From positions 1 through 57,656 of the forward strand of contig NW_026516859.1 in NCBI RefSeq assembly GCF_025766255.1: 57,656 bases of DNA, read 5' to 3'. This document shows, piece after piece, positions 1 through 11,800 of the stretch. The position numbers and the translations under genes are program-made. The notes below the pieces were generated by a model, which was not told the origin of the DNA, made no database searches, and saw only the letters and a program-made list of their open reading frames with translations. Source of the DNA: Zychaea mexicana. Its lineage: Eukaryota; Mucoromycota; Mucoromycetes; Mucorales; Lichtheimiaceae. Numbering within the stretch: position 1 is the stretch's first letter; each line of letters begins with the position of its first letter.

Positions 1-985
1 CTTTTGAGACGACCCAGGTAATGAGTGAGCACCTTTGATATGAAATTTGCACCTCGATCTATCAAAATTTCGACAGGGCACGAGAACAGTAGCAATATTT
101 CCTCGTAAATGAAGTTGGAGATGGCTTCACTGGTCCCATCTGGAACAGCACACGCAATAGTCCAATTTGTGGCGTAGTCAACAGCAACAAGCAACCAACG
201 GTTACCGTTGACAGTGGTCGGTAGCTCACCCACGAAATCCAAATGCCATCGCGAAAAAACAGGTGACACTTTTAGAGGTTTCATAGGTGCATAATGGATG
301 TGGCGGTCGGTATTGGCAGCAAGCTGGTATTGTTGACAAGAGGCTAGCCACTCTTGAATATCTGAGCGCATCTTAGGCCACCACCAACGTTTCCGCATCA
401 AATCATATACGGTTGTTTTTCCCGCATGCCCAAAAGACTTGTGGAATTTCTCCATGAGATCAGCCCGCCGAGCAAACAGCATATAATGAACTTCTTACAC
501 TTCCTTACCGATTCGGACCTTGCGATACACCTGGTCATTGCACACCACAAACTTATCTTAGTGCTTGTCCAGCAAGTCCTTGTACATGGGCGGTCACTTG
601 TCCTCAGCAACAGCATAAAATTTTGGCCAGTCGGATTCTTACACTGCCTTGACCGCATATAAAAATTCAGGCTCAAAACTTGATTCCTTAGTGACACACG
701 CCGGACCATCACGACGCGACAGTAAGTCAGGCACATAGTTGTTTTTTTCTTACATGTACTAGATATCTAGATCGTATAACTCCATCTTGGCAATCTATTG
801 AGTCAGGCGCGGTGTTGGCTTGGTTTTCGATCGAAAATACTTGAGCAGGTGGTGATCCGAGTAGATGGTGTATTTGCGACCTTCAATGAAACAACGCTAG
901 GTCCGCAACGCATGAAGGATACTAAGCATTTCTCGTTCTAAAGTCAGGTACAAGCGCTCTGCCGCTGATAACTTCTTAGACTCGA
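1..985 (-). pseudogene. Gypsy-1 integrase and RNase H C-terminal part (broken)
   Basis: Reverse translation gives a Ty3/Gypsy integrase cut by the window edge after the first catalytic Asp region and part of the second. The zinc region (about 300-430) keeps the His pair, with HKSFGH-like spacing, but the second Cys of the CxxC pair reads Tyr. The RNase H tail and linker lie at about 700-985. Several stops interrupt the frame, including a TAG at a Trp position shared with the Gypsy family (about 800). Alignment to Gypsy-2 (22850-24000) is continuous apart from Gypsy-2's own 247-bp insert. No open reading frame survives. Confidence 0.85.
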
Positions 986-1462
986 ATACTAGTAGGATGA
1001 ATAAATTATAATAATAAAATGTATTATTAATTTATATATAATAAATAAAGTATAATTTGATATTTAATATATATATTTTGTTGGTTTATATTTATATATT
1101 TAAGATATTAAAAAAATAATTTAAAAATATATAAAATTTAAAATTATTTATCATTATTTATTTATTAAAAAAATATTAATAATTTTTACCATTGTAAAAA
1201 AAAGAAACCAAAACATATTATTCATAATAAATAAAAAATAGTAAAACAAAAAGTAAAATATATTAATGAATAATATGATCGGCGGAATGGTAATGAGCAT
1301 ATCCCTCCTCTAAGCTAGGAATACCTGGACGACACTTAGCTTGATTATGATATATAGAGGTAATGGTCGATGGGGGTGTCGAGCCATTACGTGTTTTCAA
1401 TAATAAAAACTTTCCTTAAATTATATATAATTAATAATTTAAAACTAATAATTATTCATCTA
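986..1462. mobile_element. AT-rich MITE-like insertion with a GC-rich core
   Basis: The homology of Gypsy-1 to Gypsy-2 stops at about 992 and resumes at about 1463, so roughly 470 bp is inserted. The ends form an imperfect inverted repeat: GGATGAATAAATTAT on the left against GATGAATAATTAT read from the right. The flanks suggest a short TAG duplication, but the exact boundary is uncertain by a few bases. The body is nearly all A and T except for a core at about 1278-1395. It has no coding capacity. It is probably a non-autonomous DNA transposon. Confidence 0.65.
1278..1395. other. GC-rich potentially structured core of the MITE
   Basis: Within an AT-rich element this stretch is close to half G and C and can form stems. 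GTAATGG pairs with CCATTAC, and TCGA pairs with TCGA inside it (about 1360-1391). CCTCT pairs with AGAGG, and AAGCTA pairs with TAGCTT nested inside (about 1306-1362). I do not recognise a known ribozyme or tRNA. It could be a structured RNA, a captured fragment or a binding site. Confidence 0.35.
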
Positions 1463-2480
1463 GGTGGTGTTGACCATCAGATCCTTCTTGTAGGAGCACC
1501 GCACCAACGCCAAAGTCAGATGCATCCATCTCAATGATATACAGCTTGTCTGGATTAGGCAGCATCAAGATGGGGGCGTCACATATGCGGGATTTAATTT
1601 GATCAAAAGCCTCCTAGCACTCGGGAGTCCACGCAATCGCCCTTTTCTTTGCTCCTGTTCCTTTTGTCAAAACGGTCAAAGCTGCCGCCATTGCACTGAA
1701 GTCACGAATAAAACGACAGTAATATGACGTGAGACCAACGAACTGACGGACTTCTTGTACATTTCTTGGCACCTGCCGGTCCTAAATTGCTCGTACCTTT
1801 TCTGTGGAAAGACGTATTCCCTAGGCAGACACTTGATAACCAACGAACTCCAACTCGGTCTTGTTGAATTTAAAAATTTTACAAGTTGGCTACCAGCTTC
1901 GCGTCACACAGCTTTTTGAGTACCCGTCGAATGTCTTATCAGTGCGCTTCTTCATCGTCACTTGTACTAAAGATGAGAAGATCGTCCAAATACACGAGGC
2001 AGCACGTATCGAGGCTATCGCCTAGTGCCTTATTCATCATGGCTTGAAAAACCAGTAGCGAATTTCGTAGGCCAAACAGCAAAACTTTCTAGCTATACTG
2101 GCTGTATCGAGTGTTGAAGGCCGTCTTGTCCTCGTCCTCTAGTCGAATACGTACTTGGTGGTAGCCGCTCTTGAGGTCAAGGCTTGTGAACCGGCGAGCA
2201 TTGGCCAATCGTTCGAGACATTCGTCGATACGCAGCAGCAGCGGGTGTGTGTTACAACGAGTTGAACAGTTTACTGCACGGTAGTCAACGCACATACGCA
2301 TAGACCCATCTTTCTTGCATACAAACAGAACAGGTGCACCCCAAGGTGATGAGCTGGGGCGAATGAGCTTCAAGTCAAGCAACTCTTTCAGCTGTCTACG
2401 CAGTTCGTCCAGCTTGAGTGGGCTCATCTTGTATGAATTTCGGTAGACAGGGTCGGTATCTCTGGTGTCGATGACGTGCT
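1463..2480 (-). pseudogene. Gypsy-1 reverse transcriptase / RNase H (broken)
   Basis: An open stretch at 2089-2427 starts MSPLKLDELRRQLKEL and continues through the RT motif region ending TRYSQYS. A TAG stop then sits at the position where related RTs usually have an aromatic residue, and Gypsy-2 has a TAG at the same place. The palm and thumb regions continue to about 1640 in interrupted frames, followed by the RNase H start. In Gypsy-1 the glutamine of the RRQLKEL motif is intact, while Gypsy-2 has TAG there. Function was polymerisation of element cDNA; it is now lost. Confidence 0.85.
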
Positions 2481-3060
2481 AGACACCACGGTCTAGTAGT
2501 AATCTTGGTAATTGTTCTCAGAACACGTCGCCAAAATCTTTGACCAGCGATGTCTTAAACTGGTCGTCGGTTGATTGCTTGTCTTGAACGTCTTCTGTTC
2601 GGACGTAGCAGACAAATGCTTCATCAATCCCTGTGCTGCATTTCAAGCATTAAACTTGATGATGCAAAAGTAGGTAAGAGAGCTCAGGGGCTTGGCGTGT
2701 GTGGCGAGGCTTGAGGACATAAGTGTGAGCGCCCTTACTAATATGCCATGCGTCTTGCTCCCAATTGGGTACTGGCTGTACGGTCTTGAGCCAATCGCGA
2801 CCAAGGATGATGTCAAACTTGGTCTCAAGCACATACGCATCCGCCTGATGCTCGTAACCTTGAGCGTCCAATGTTAGCGTGACTTGACTGGAAATTGACA
2901 GTAAAGGGACACTAGCAGTTTCGACCTTGCGACGAACCACCGAGCGAGCAGGCAAATCAGCAGCAATTCTAGCTGAGACATATGAGCCAGTAGTACCAGA
3001 GTCAATCAACGCATTAACAGCACGACGATTACACAGCATGGAATACAGTGGCAATTCGGA
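2481..3060 (-). pseudogene. Gypsy-1 retropepsin-like protease (broken)
   Basis: The reading 2650-3054 contains the aspartic protease core LIDSGTTGSYV, matching LIDSGATSSYV in Gypsy-2. It is followed by the conserved DIILGRDWLKT block. A stop replaces glutamine just before HVID at about 2478-2480 (TAG where Gypsy-2 has CAG). The domain would have cleaved the Gag-Pol polyprotein. Confidence 0.85.
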
Positions 3061-3969
3061 TTCTTTTATTGATAGTAAGGAATCAAAGTACTGACTGTCT
3101 TCCTCTAAAGTGCGCTGTGGTACCTACATGTCCTAGGCACGATCTTTGGATAGATCAATCGACTCCGCCTCGGGGACTGGCACGGACTCAGCTTAGACGA
3201 CGTTTAGGGATAGGTTGTGTAGTGACCTTGTTGCTGTCGATTACGGTAAGGAGATGGACAGTTTCGCGAAATGTGGCCCTAGCTGCCACAATTATAACAA
3301 TCCTTGTCTCCATCGCTGCTACGTCGCGATCCTTGTTGACGCCAATTTTTACCACTATGAGGAGGGCCTTGCCATGCCTCGGAGGGCCTTGTATGCACAG
3401 CGTCAAGATCTATAGGCACCACACCCAACGACTGCAGATACTCAGGCATAAGCTGCTGTTGTTGTGTATATAGTTTGTACGTAAATTGCTGCTGTTGGAA
3501 GCTGGATTGGGCTCCCGGGAGACCTTGTGCTTGCTATAATACCGCCTGCCCTGTTTGCTGTACTCCCTCAACAGCCAACGCCAGTTTCATGGCTTCATCA
3601 GTCGATGATGGAAAATGAGTCAATACTTACATATGGATGGTTGGATGCAAGCCACACTGAAATCGATCAAGTGCTTCCTCGTCCGATATAGCTGGTGCAG
3701 ACGACCATGCTGCTTGAGACTGTGATACTTAAGCCACCACTGTTCCAGCTTGAACTACTGCTGTAAGTCGATCTCGCATCAATTGTGACGCATTTAGCAG
3801 ATTAAAAGTTGCCAGCAATCTTTTCCTGAATTCATGCCATTCATCGATTGTCACTCGTGCTTCTTTTTATTGCCACCATATTTCTACTTCGCCACGCAAC
3901 AACGTAACTACATACGCGACCCATTTATGTTCACCTAGCTTCGCTATAGTTAGGTATCGTTTGACTGCT
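3061..3969 (-). pseudogene. Gypsy-1 gag with zinc knuckle (broken)
   Basis: Reverse translation matches Gypsy-2 Gag (20259-20966), including the capsid-like region and a CCHC zinc knuckle at about 3260-3305. The knuckle has a TAG at 3279-3281 where Gypsy-2 has Trp in CYNCGGWGH. Further stops are scattered through the capsid region. The N-terminal part is separated by E1, which entered at 3970. Confidence 0.85.
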
Positions 3970-4070
3970 GTGGGTACTGCATTACCTTATTGGTTATAAA
4001 TTAATATTTATTTTATTAAAGAACTATCAATTTTTTATATCTAAATTGAATTTTATAATATAAATAAAAA

Positions 4071-5596
4071 ATGGAGCAAATAGATTATACAACATTAATT
4101 ACAGAGGAAGTAAATACTATTATTACTAATTATTAGACATTTCTTGAATGGAATTGGCCTATTGTGCATAATAAATTCAAACATAGAACATAAATAAAAC
4201 ATATTAAATTTATTGAAAAAATTAAAGATATATTATTAAAAAAATTAGGTTATACAGCTATATTTTTTTTCTTAGTTGTACTATACACAAATAAAGAGTA
4301 TCCAGCTCCTTATTTTGAATTAGAAAAAGGCTTATTTTTATTATATCATTTAGTTTCTAGTATTTCTAGAGATGAAATTGAAAAATATTTACCTCAAAGT
4401 ATATTTCATTCATTTTATAAAAAATTTAAGATGAATGAAGAGAATTATAAAAGAATTAATAAAATAGTAAATGATTCATTAATGTATATGTTTTCAAATA
4501 TAAAATTACGTGTTTTGTCTACAAGAAAATATAATCCAGATTTATTTAAATATGTAACACTTATTTTAGATAGTCATGATTCACGAATTAATTATACAGA
4601 TACAGATTTAGATAGATCATGTTTATATTTATATAAATTTAAAAAGAATGGTGTACGCACACAATTTGTAGCTGATATTAATGATATGATAATTTTTATA
4701 TCAAAAAGTGAATTCTGTATAGATAGTTCTGATGGTAGCATGTTTTTAAATATGAAACTTTATAATAAAATGAATCAAAATGATACTTTAGCTGTTGATG
4801 GTGGATATACTTTGTTTATAACACAGTTTACTGAACTTGCTACAGAAAAAGGATATGATTTTAGTAATGATAACTTTGTATATCCAATTCGTAAAAATAT
4901 AAATAAAAATTCAACTATTACTGAAGAACATTTTAATAATACATTTGGAAGCTTTAGAAGTAAAATCGAAAATCAATTTTCTGAAATTGGAAATAAATTT
5001 TATCGTTTAAATAATAATAAATCAATTGTAAAGATAGATAATATTAAATATTATAATCTTCAGTTCCGTGTTGCCTATTTATTTAAAAAATATTACAAAG
5101 TTTGTAGAAGTATTTAATATACCTATTTTACCACATCATAAAATATGGCATAGTCCTGATTTGATTTTCCTATTGAAAAAAAATTAATTGACATAGTTGT
5201 TAGTAATAATAAACAAAATAAGGATAAGCTTGATAGAATGGTACAACTACAAAATAATTATTAAATATGACATTATCAAATAATAATGAAATGGTTATAG
5301 ATGATAATAATAGTGAATCAGATGATTTAGAAAATAGTGAAAATGATAATGATATTCCTAATTTTAATGAACGTACTAGAAAAAGAAGAAGAAATGTAAA
5401 AGGAAAACAGCGTTCAACTGTATTATATGAAATAGAAAGTATTATTGGACATAAAAATGAAAACAATGCATATTTATTTCAGGTAAAATAGGTTGGATAT
5501 AGTAATAATGATAATAGTTGGTTATCTATTGATATGTTTAACCAAAAAGAATTATCAAATGCATATATTGGAAGGCATAGTCTAGGCATACTATAA
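4071..5596 (+). pseudogene. DDE (DDE_Tnp_4/Harbinger-like) transposase with C-terminal chromodomain, broken
   Basis: The start is the ATG at 4071, which matches the MD(I) start of the E2 copy at 55153. TAG at 4134 replaces the Trp codon of E2, and TAA at 4191 replaces Asp. The longest open part, 4431-5117, holds three acidic motifs spaced as in DDE_Tnp_4: LDSHDSR, SSDGSMF and AVDGGYT. They are followed by a PIRK block and FGSFRSKIE. After frame breaks near 5100 and 5160 an acidic linker and an Arg/Lys patch (5267-5400) lead into a chromodomain (YEIESIIGH to about 5580). Its VKWVGY motif has TAG for Trp at 5489. A transposase-chromodomain fusion is inferred; a separate second gene starting at 5267 is the alternative. 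Confidence 0.75.
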
Positions 5597-5782
5597 TAAG
5601 AACATAATATATATTAAAATTATATAAAAAATTTATGGAAGAATATTATTAAAGTATAAGAATAAAGGATTACTAATAGTAATTTTTATAGGTTTTCTTT
5701 TTTTTTTATTTTTTTTTCTGTTTTTTTTCAGGTTTTATATACAGCTCTTTTATCTCTATATTTTTAATACTATCATTAACTA

Positions 5783-6174
5783 CTAATAGCTTTTTTTTGG
5801 AATATGTAGCTTACTATGTTGACAGCAACGAAAATCCTTTTTACCATCAGGTAAATTTGTCTTGATTTTCTTCCCACAAAACTGTCCATTACGTTTTCCT
5901 TTTTTAAATTTATGGCTACAAAAACTATGATTCATAGATAAATCTAAGAAATGATCATTTGAAAAAAGAGATTTTATTTTATTTTTTAAATTTTTTTGAA
6001 TTCTTTTAATAATATTTTCTTCAACAAAATGATTAAATTCTGAATTAATAAATGTATCAATTTTGTTACATAAATTGATTCTAAGATTAATGTGGTTGAT
6101 AGGAAGATATTTATTTAATGACCATTTTCTTTTTCTTTTGAATGATTTATTTTTATATAAAAATAAAATTCAAT
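5783..6174 (-). pseudogene. CCCH zinc-motif protein of E1 (start lost)
   Basis: The minus strand reads openly from about 6174 to a TAG at 5783-5785, roughly 130 codons. The start codon expected by comparison with element B (MNFYIKK) is ATT here (IEFY), so the gene looks start-less. The C-terminus has C-x4-KKGK-x2-NG-x2-C, then C-x2-H-x3-HIPKK, very rich in Lys. Three homologues occur in this window. The pattern resembles short C-x-RG-x-C-x-C-x2-H zinc motifs common in giant-virus proteins; that comparison is from memory. Function is unknown. It converges on the transposase gene of the same element. Confidence 0.65.
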
Positions 6175-6415
6175 TTTATAAAAAAAAGTAATTGAGTTTG
6201 GAATTTATTTATTAGCAAATACTAATGGTGCTAACTCTGCAACATTATTACATTTAAATTATTTATATATTCTGAATCCATTATTGATAGGTTTATTTTT
6301 TATTTAAGATAAAACTTAATTTGTAAACATTTTAAATTTTTGTTACTAACAAAAAATTTGTTACCAATAGTTTTTATATAAAAACAGTTAGTAGTGCATA
6401 TGCACCGCTGAGACC

Positions 6416-6840
6416 TAGTTCAATGCAGCATCTAGACTGCGGTCACTATAATATGTGTCGGGCTCACGTATACGAGGTCGAAAGATCGGAGCTGCCTCTT
6501 ATCTGCTTTGGTTTTCCAATAATGTCCTTAATACTTAGAGGATAGCTGCCGTAGGTTCGTTTGCCATCCTGTTTTCAGTAAGTTTGAAGCTAGGTATTCT
6601 CTTGGTTCTGTTTTTTTTTATAAAACCATTCTTCCACTACTAATTGTCAAGTCGCTTTTTGGTAGGTAGATCCGTAGCTAATGAGAAAGGATAAGAGCAA
6701 AGGGATATCAGAGAATAGAGGGTTGTTAAAAGATGCTTTTTATTACTTATGATCGTGTGGCTATTTATAATCTTTTTCTCTAATAAAGTGCCTCAGCGCT
6801 TGCCATATGATACAACTATATTATACGATACAATTACGAT
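6416..6840 (-). repeat. Gypsy-1 leader and truncated 5' LTR
   Basis: 6416-6500 matches the reverse complement of the Gypsy-2 leader and gag N-terminus. From 6645 the sequence matches the LTR end of Gypsy-2, sharing TGTC-AAGTC, the TTTTTGGT run and CCGTAGC-AAT. The outer end of the LTR (TGTCGTAGC in Gypsy-2) is absent, so element A has cut or replaced it. Confidence 0.7.
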
Positions 6841-7886
6841 GCTGGCTACTAGTTGTTAAAGATAGTACTCAGTTGAGTTAATAAAATTATAATAATTTTA
6901 TCATCTAAAAATAATAAAAAAACTATAATTTAAAAAAGTAACCATTATTATAAAATAATAATAAATATTAATGAGGAAGTTTGCAAAAACTCCTGGAATT
7001 AAATATTTATATTAATTTTATTAAAAGATTATAATAGAAAAAGAAATAAAAAATAGTTTTTATATTTATTTAGTAAAATGATATAAAAGTAATTATTTCT
7101 ATTTTGTCATTTTACTATTAATTTTATTTAATTTAGAAAAAAAACAATTCTTTTTTTTTCTTTTTCCGTCTAGTCAAGAATCAAGAAGAAAAAATGACAT
7201 ACTCAGGGCATATTATAATTGAAATATTAATTATATAGATAATAGCCCCGTTTATTATTTTGGATAACTAATTTATTTAATTTGTGAGTTTAGTAATTAT
7301 TTTCCAAAGATCTCTTTCACCTGCATTAGAAATAAAAAGTTTTTTCATTTTTCTTTTTTTAATTCTTTTGATATCATTTTTATTTCTTTCTATTATTTTT
7401 ATTGTATTTTTGTTTTTTTTTCTCTTTTTCTTAGGATATGATTAGGATTATGTTTTATGCATACAAATTTCTTTTTATCACCATTTTCTGTTTTTTTTTG
7501 TAACACATATATCCTTCTATTTTTCCTCTTTTATGTATATATGAGCATATATTACTACTACTATTTTCATACCAAAAATAATTCTTATTAGCTTTTTCTA
7601 TGTTTTCTTTTATAATATTATTAAGTAATTTCTTTTTATATTTTTTTTAACCTCGTACATAATGTTTTCAAAAGATTTAATTAAAGATGACTTGCATATA
7701 AGAATATCTTTATTGAAGAGAACCATTTTTCAAATAAACTTTTAGATTTATATTTTTTTTTTAAATCTTCTGAAGTTTATCTTTTTTATAAAGTAAAAAT
7801 TCAATTTTTATTTTATTTTTAAGTTGATATAATTTTTTTCAATTGTTACTTTTTTCACAATTTTTAATATAACAACCAGTCTCCTG
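6841..7886. mobile_element. Element A: small AT-rich element carrying only a zinc-motif gene
   Basis: The left end (TGGCTACTAGTTGTTAAAG then TACTCAG) aligns with the left end of element B (GGCGTCTGGTTGATAAA then TACTCAG). The right end AACAACCAGTCTCCTG is the inverted counterpart, as in B (AACAACCAGTTTCCGCTG). The subterminal CTGGTTG-TAAA core resembles the TTGGTTATAAA near the left end of E1. No transposase is present. The element is about 1.05 kb, nearly all A+T, with one minus-strand pseudogene. Confidence 0.65.
7380..7803 (-). pseudogene. CCCH zinc-motif protein of element A (broken)
   Basis: The N-terminus LNFYFIKK aligns with MNFYIKK of element B (ATG replaced by TTG). After stops, the segment KMVLFNKDILICKSSL aligns with B. 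The C-terminal zinc motif is clear: CSYIHKRGK-x2-EG-x2-C, then VC-x2-H-x3-HI, followed by a Lys/Asn-rich tail. At least four stops or frame breaks disable it. Only the cysteine motif and tail are well kept. Confidence 0.65.
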
Positions 7887-8569
7887 ACCTATCTAATCAG
7901 GCGTCTGGTTGATAAATATAATACTCAGTTTAGTAGATAGAATTATAATAATTTTATGATCCCTAAATAATTAAAAAAATTTCTCATATGAGAAACTTTT
8001 TCAAATTTCTTAAAAATAAAAATAAATATAAAAATCTTAGGATTTAATTTTTTAAATTATTATAGCTCAATTCTATTTCGCTTACATATATAATGTTACC
8101 TTTTTCAAAGGTTAAATACAATACATCATCAATACCCCCCCTGATTATAATTGAATTCAATATTAAATATAATAAACATCACACCTAAAGGTTTCAAAAG
8201 CTTGCGGTAGCGAGCTGATGTTTATTTATTTTAATTTAATATTATGATATATATCTAAGAATTATAAATTCTTGATATATATGTATACCAGACAGAAAAA
8301 AAGAAAGAAGAATTGTTTCTTTCTAAATATATTAATTATTATAATACAAGGAAGGCATAAAACAATGGATTTGTATCACCTTCTTAACAAGAAGAAAAAA
8401 TGGCATACTCTCGGCATATAAAAAATAATAATATTATTTTTTATTTTTTGTTGTTTTTTGTTTTATTTAATAATTTAATGTAGTGAGGTTAGTAATTATC
8501 TTTCCTAAATTAATATTTCCTCCGTTCCATTATAAATTTTTTTATTCTACTATTCTTTTTTTTCTTAAA

Positions 8570-8620
8570 TTATTTCTGTTTCTTTTTTATACAATGTAAA
8601 ATGTTATATCTATTTGAGGG
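8570..8620 (-). CDS. 3' end of element B zinc-motif gene, displaced by MULE-A
   Basis: On the minus strand the duplicated target CCCTCAAAT (8612-8620) continues in frame for 13 more codons to a TAA at 8570-8572. This is the natural tail of the gene whose body lies at 18852-19328. The two parts were separated by the 10.2-kb MULE-A block. Before the insertion the protein would have ended in a short Lys-rich tail. The join is inferred from the matching target duplication and frame. Confidence 0.55.
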   Translation of the reverse strand, partial: PSNRYNILHCIKKKQK

Positions 8621-8642
8621 GGAACAGCTATTTGCACCCCAC

Positions 8643-8734
8643 TGTAAGAGTCCGGTGATAACAACTCTTTATTATATTGAGTAAGAGATATTCATATATA
8701 TGGGAATAGGGGGTAGTAACTTGTATCTGTTACA
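8643..8734 (-). repeat. Gypsy-3 3' LTR (92 bp)
   Basis: It is identical to 13693-13784 except for one base (GTAGTAAC against GTAGTGAC). It begins TG and ends CA in plus orientation. At 92 bp it is unusually short for a full-length 5.1-kb Gypsy element. Confidence 0.95.
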
Positions 8735-8815
8735 CAGCTCCCCCTCTGCAAAAAAAAGATACTGCTATGATAAAACGAAATATTATAAGTATAAAGAAGA
8801 AAAGAAAAAGCTAAA

Positions 8816-11800
8816 CTAAGTGAAATTCATGTTTTGATGGTATTGATAAAGCTGATCTTGATTTGCTTTGGTGGTTTTTGTTCTGCCTTTGATTTGACTT
8901 TTGATTGTAAAGCTGGTTCCGGCGTCATTGTTCACTTTCGTGATTGTCCAAGGCCCCGAAAACTTTGGATTGGGAAATTTCCAAGTTTCCTTTGCCTTTA
9001 GTCGCATTACTTGATCACCAGTGTTAAATTTCGGTCTTTCTTGTCTGCCGCGATCATAGTAACGTTTCTGCCGTTCTTGGGCTTTTTGGATATTGTTGTG
9101 TACTTTCTTGTGTAGGATTGGAAGATAATGATTGAGATATGCGATCCAAGTTTCGGTTGTGTGTGTTTTCATTGCTGGTAAGTGTAAATCAGCTACGGAT
9201 GGAAGTATTGCTGTACGGCCGAACATGATTTCAAAAGCGGATTTGCCGGTTGATGCTTGTTTGCTTGTGTTCACTCCAAATGTGACAAATGGTAAGTATT
9301 CGTCCCATGTTGCCGGGTTGTGTTCTGCATATATAGCCAAGGCTCCTTTTATAGTTCGATTTTGACGTTCGCATAGTCCGTCACCTTGTGGTCTTTCCAC
9401 ACTTGTTGTTGACCTGGATATTCCCAATCGTTTACAGACAGCTTGCATCGCATCCGAGATGAAATTACTGCCGTTATCCGTGATCCACTTTTTCATCATT
9501 CCGAATTTTAGTATTACTTGGAAGAGTAGTACTTGTGCTATTGTGTTGGAATCGAAGCTGGGAAGTGCCGCAGTGACGACCCACTTTGTCATGTATTCTA
9601 CAAAGACAAGCAAGTATCGATTGTTGCTGCTTGTTGTCGGCAATACTGCAATATCTGCAGCCCAGACTTCACAAGGTTCACCGACCTGTATGCTCGTCAT
9701 TTTTCCGTACTTGTGTGTTGGTGTCTTATGCTGTTGGCAGGCTGGACAAGCTTTGATGGCGTTGCTGATGTCGTTTTTCCTTGATTGCCACCATGCTAGT
9801 TGATATGCTTTGTCCAAGGTCTTGTCTCACCCCATGTGAGCTGCTGTTTGGTGTGTATGAATTGAATTGAAAAAACGTTGTCGCAAGGTTTTCGGCATGA
9901 CTGCGACTGGGCTCGCTTTGTTGATGCAATATAAGCCGTGGTGCCAGAAAAAACGTTCATCGTTGTTTTTTATATATTTGTGGATTTCGTCGTCGTCGCG
10001 TTGATGATGCAATAATTCGTCGTATGTTATTGCTGATGCATTTCCGTCGTTGTTGTTTTGTTGTTCGTTGCACGATCTGCTCAATGCGTCTGCGTCGACG
10101 TTGTCCACTCCTTTTCGATGAATAATTACAAAGGTATAGCTTTGAACAGCCATCACCCAGCGTGCAATCCTGCCTTTAGGATTCTTGCTGCCTAGGATTG
10201 CTTTCGCTGCGTATGCATCGCTGTAAATCGTTAAAGAGGAACAACCATGTACATAGCAATGGAAGTGTAGCAAGCTCCATACTATACACATCACCTCTTT
10301 TTCTACAGCACTATAGTGTTTCTCGGCTGCTGACAGTGTCTTGCTAGCGTATACCACTGGTCGATATCCTTGAATGAGGACGGATCCCAAGGCAAAATCA
10401 CTTGCATCTGTGTGCATCTCGTACGGCAGGCTTGGATCCGGGTAGGCAAGGGTGGGAAGTTCCATCAGTCGTTTCTTGAGCGTTGTGAATGCTTCTTCTT
10501 GCTCAGTACCCCATTGCCATTCCACGTTCTTGCGTAGTAATCGGTATAACGGTGCTGCGACATGTGCTAGATTTGCAAAAAAGCGATGGTAGAAGACACA
10601 TGTTCCTAGTAGTCGCTCCAATTCCTTAGTATTCTTTGGCTGGCTCCAGTTCTTGATTGCTTCCACCTTGGCTGGATCTGACTTGATGCCTTCTGCCGAT
10701 ACAATGAACCCGAGGAATTTGACCGCTGATTTTGCCCACGAGCATTTCGTAAGACCAATCTTGAGTGATGCCTTTGTCATGATATCCAGAACCGTTAGTA
10801 CATGTTCCCAATGTTGTTGCTCTGTCTCTGATGCAATGAGGACATCATCGATGTACAAATGGCAAAAGGATAAATGGCCAAGCAAATGAGACATAAAACG
10901 AGAAAAACTCGCTACACCATTGGTCACTCCAAAGGGTAAAACGAGGAACCTCCATAGCTTCTGCCCATCAGAGAAGCATGTCTTGTATGAGTCCTTTGGA
11001 TCCATGGGTATCTGCCAGTATCCGGATTTCAAATCAATCAGGCTGAATAGCTTTTTTCCGGCGAGTTTGTCGAGGAGAGAGTCGATTGGTTCAAGAGGAA
11101 ATTTGTCTTTCTCAGTGACAGCATTGAGTTTTTTGTAGTTCACGCAAAATCGTAGGCTGCCGTCCGGTTTTGGTACCAGTACTGGTTGTGAAACCCACGG
11201 GCTGGTACATTCGACAATAACACCACGCTCATGCATCTTCTGTACTTCTGCTGCTAGTGCTGCCTTTTCTGCTGGGGACCGTCGAAAATTTGGGGTGTAT
11301 ACAGGTGCTGCATCACCAGTATTGATGTGGTGATATATTGGCACTGATGTGATCGTTTGCTTTTCTGTATCATTGTATAGTGCTGGATGTTGTTGCAAAA
11401 ATTCTCGCACTGGTTTTGGGACGGTTGCCGAGATTGTTGTTGCTGCATTGCTGTTACTAATGAAAGCCACGTCTTTCTTTGGAATGATTGTGCGGTTATT
11501 CGGATCCAGCAAAATGTTCAACCCCACCAGCCAATCCATACCCAATATCACCTTTGTATTTTGTTTTGGCACAATGCGTAATGCAATTGGGTATTGCTGT
11601 CCGTTCATTTCCAATGTTGAGATCGTTTGTTTGTCGGATAAAGATCGGGATTTGTTGCCATATTGAATATATAATAGTGATGCCGTTATTGTCGATAGTT
11701 GAGCTTGTTGTACTGTTGCTTCGTCAATTGTTGTCACTTCTGAACCGGTATCCACCAAGGCTTGAATTTCTGCGGCGCCAATATTGATGTTTACTGTGAA

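Larger units (their letters stand above)
3970..6415. mobile_element. E1: very AT-rich DDE-chromodomain DNA transposon
   Basis: Gypsy-1 is interrupted here; its leader resumes at 6416. The ends are related in inverted orientation: the left starts GTGGGTACTGCATTACC and the right end read inward starts GGTGCATATGCACTAC. GCTG flanks both sides and may be the target duplication or part of one. The related element E2 (from 54961) starts with a similar sequence, GTGGGATGTACAGTAC. Inside are a plus-strand transposase/chromodomain pseudogene and a convergent minus-strand zinc-motif pseudogene. Base composition is about four-fifths A+T, quite unlike the host Gypsy. Confidence 0.8.
1..6840 (-). mobile_element. 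Gypsy-1: decayed Ty3/Gypsy retrotransposon
   Basis: This is a minus-strand relative of Gypsy-2 (19608-25060). The domains run right to left as LTR remnant, gag, protease, reverse transcriptase, RNase H and integrase, which is the Ty3/Gypsy order. The window edge cuts it inside integrase. Two AT-rich inserts interrupt it, at about 986-1462 and 3970-6415. Right of 6415 the leader homology to Gypsy-2 resumes exactly, with the rare stretch around GGTCACTATA matching the reverse complement of Gypsy-2 near 20200. The right end is lost at element A. Many in-frame stops show that it is dead. Confidence 0.9.
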
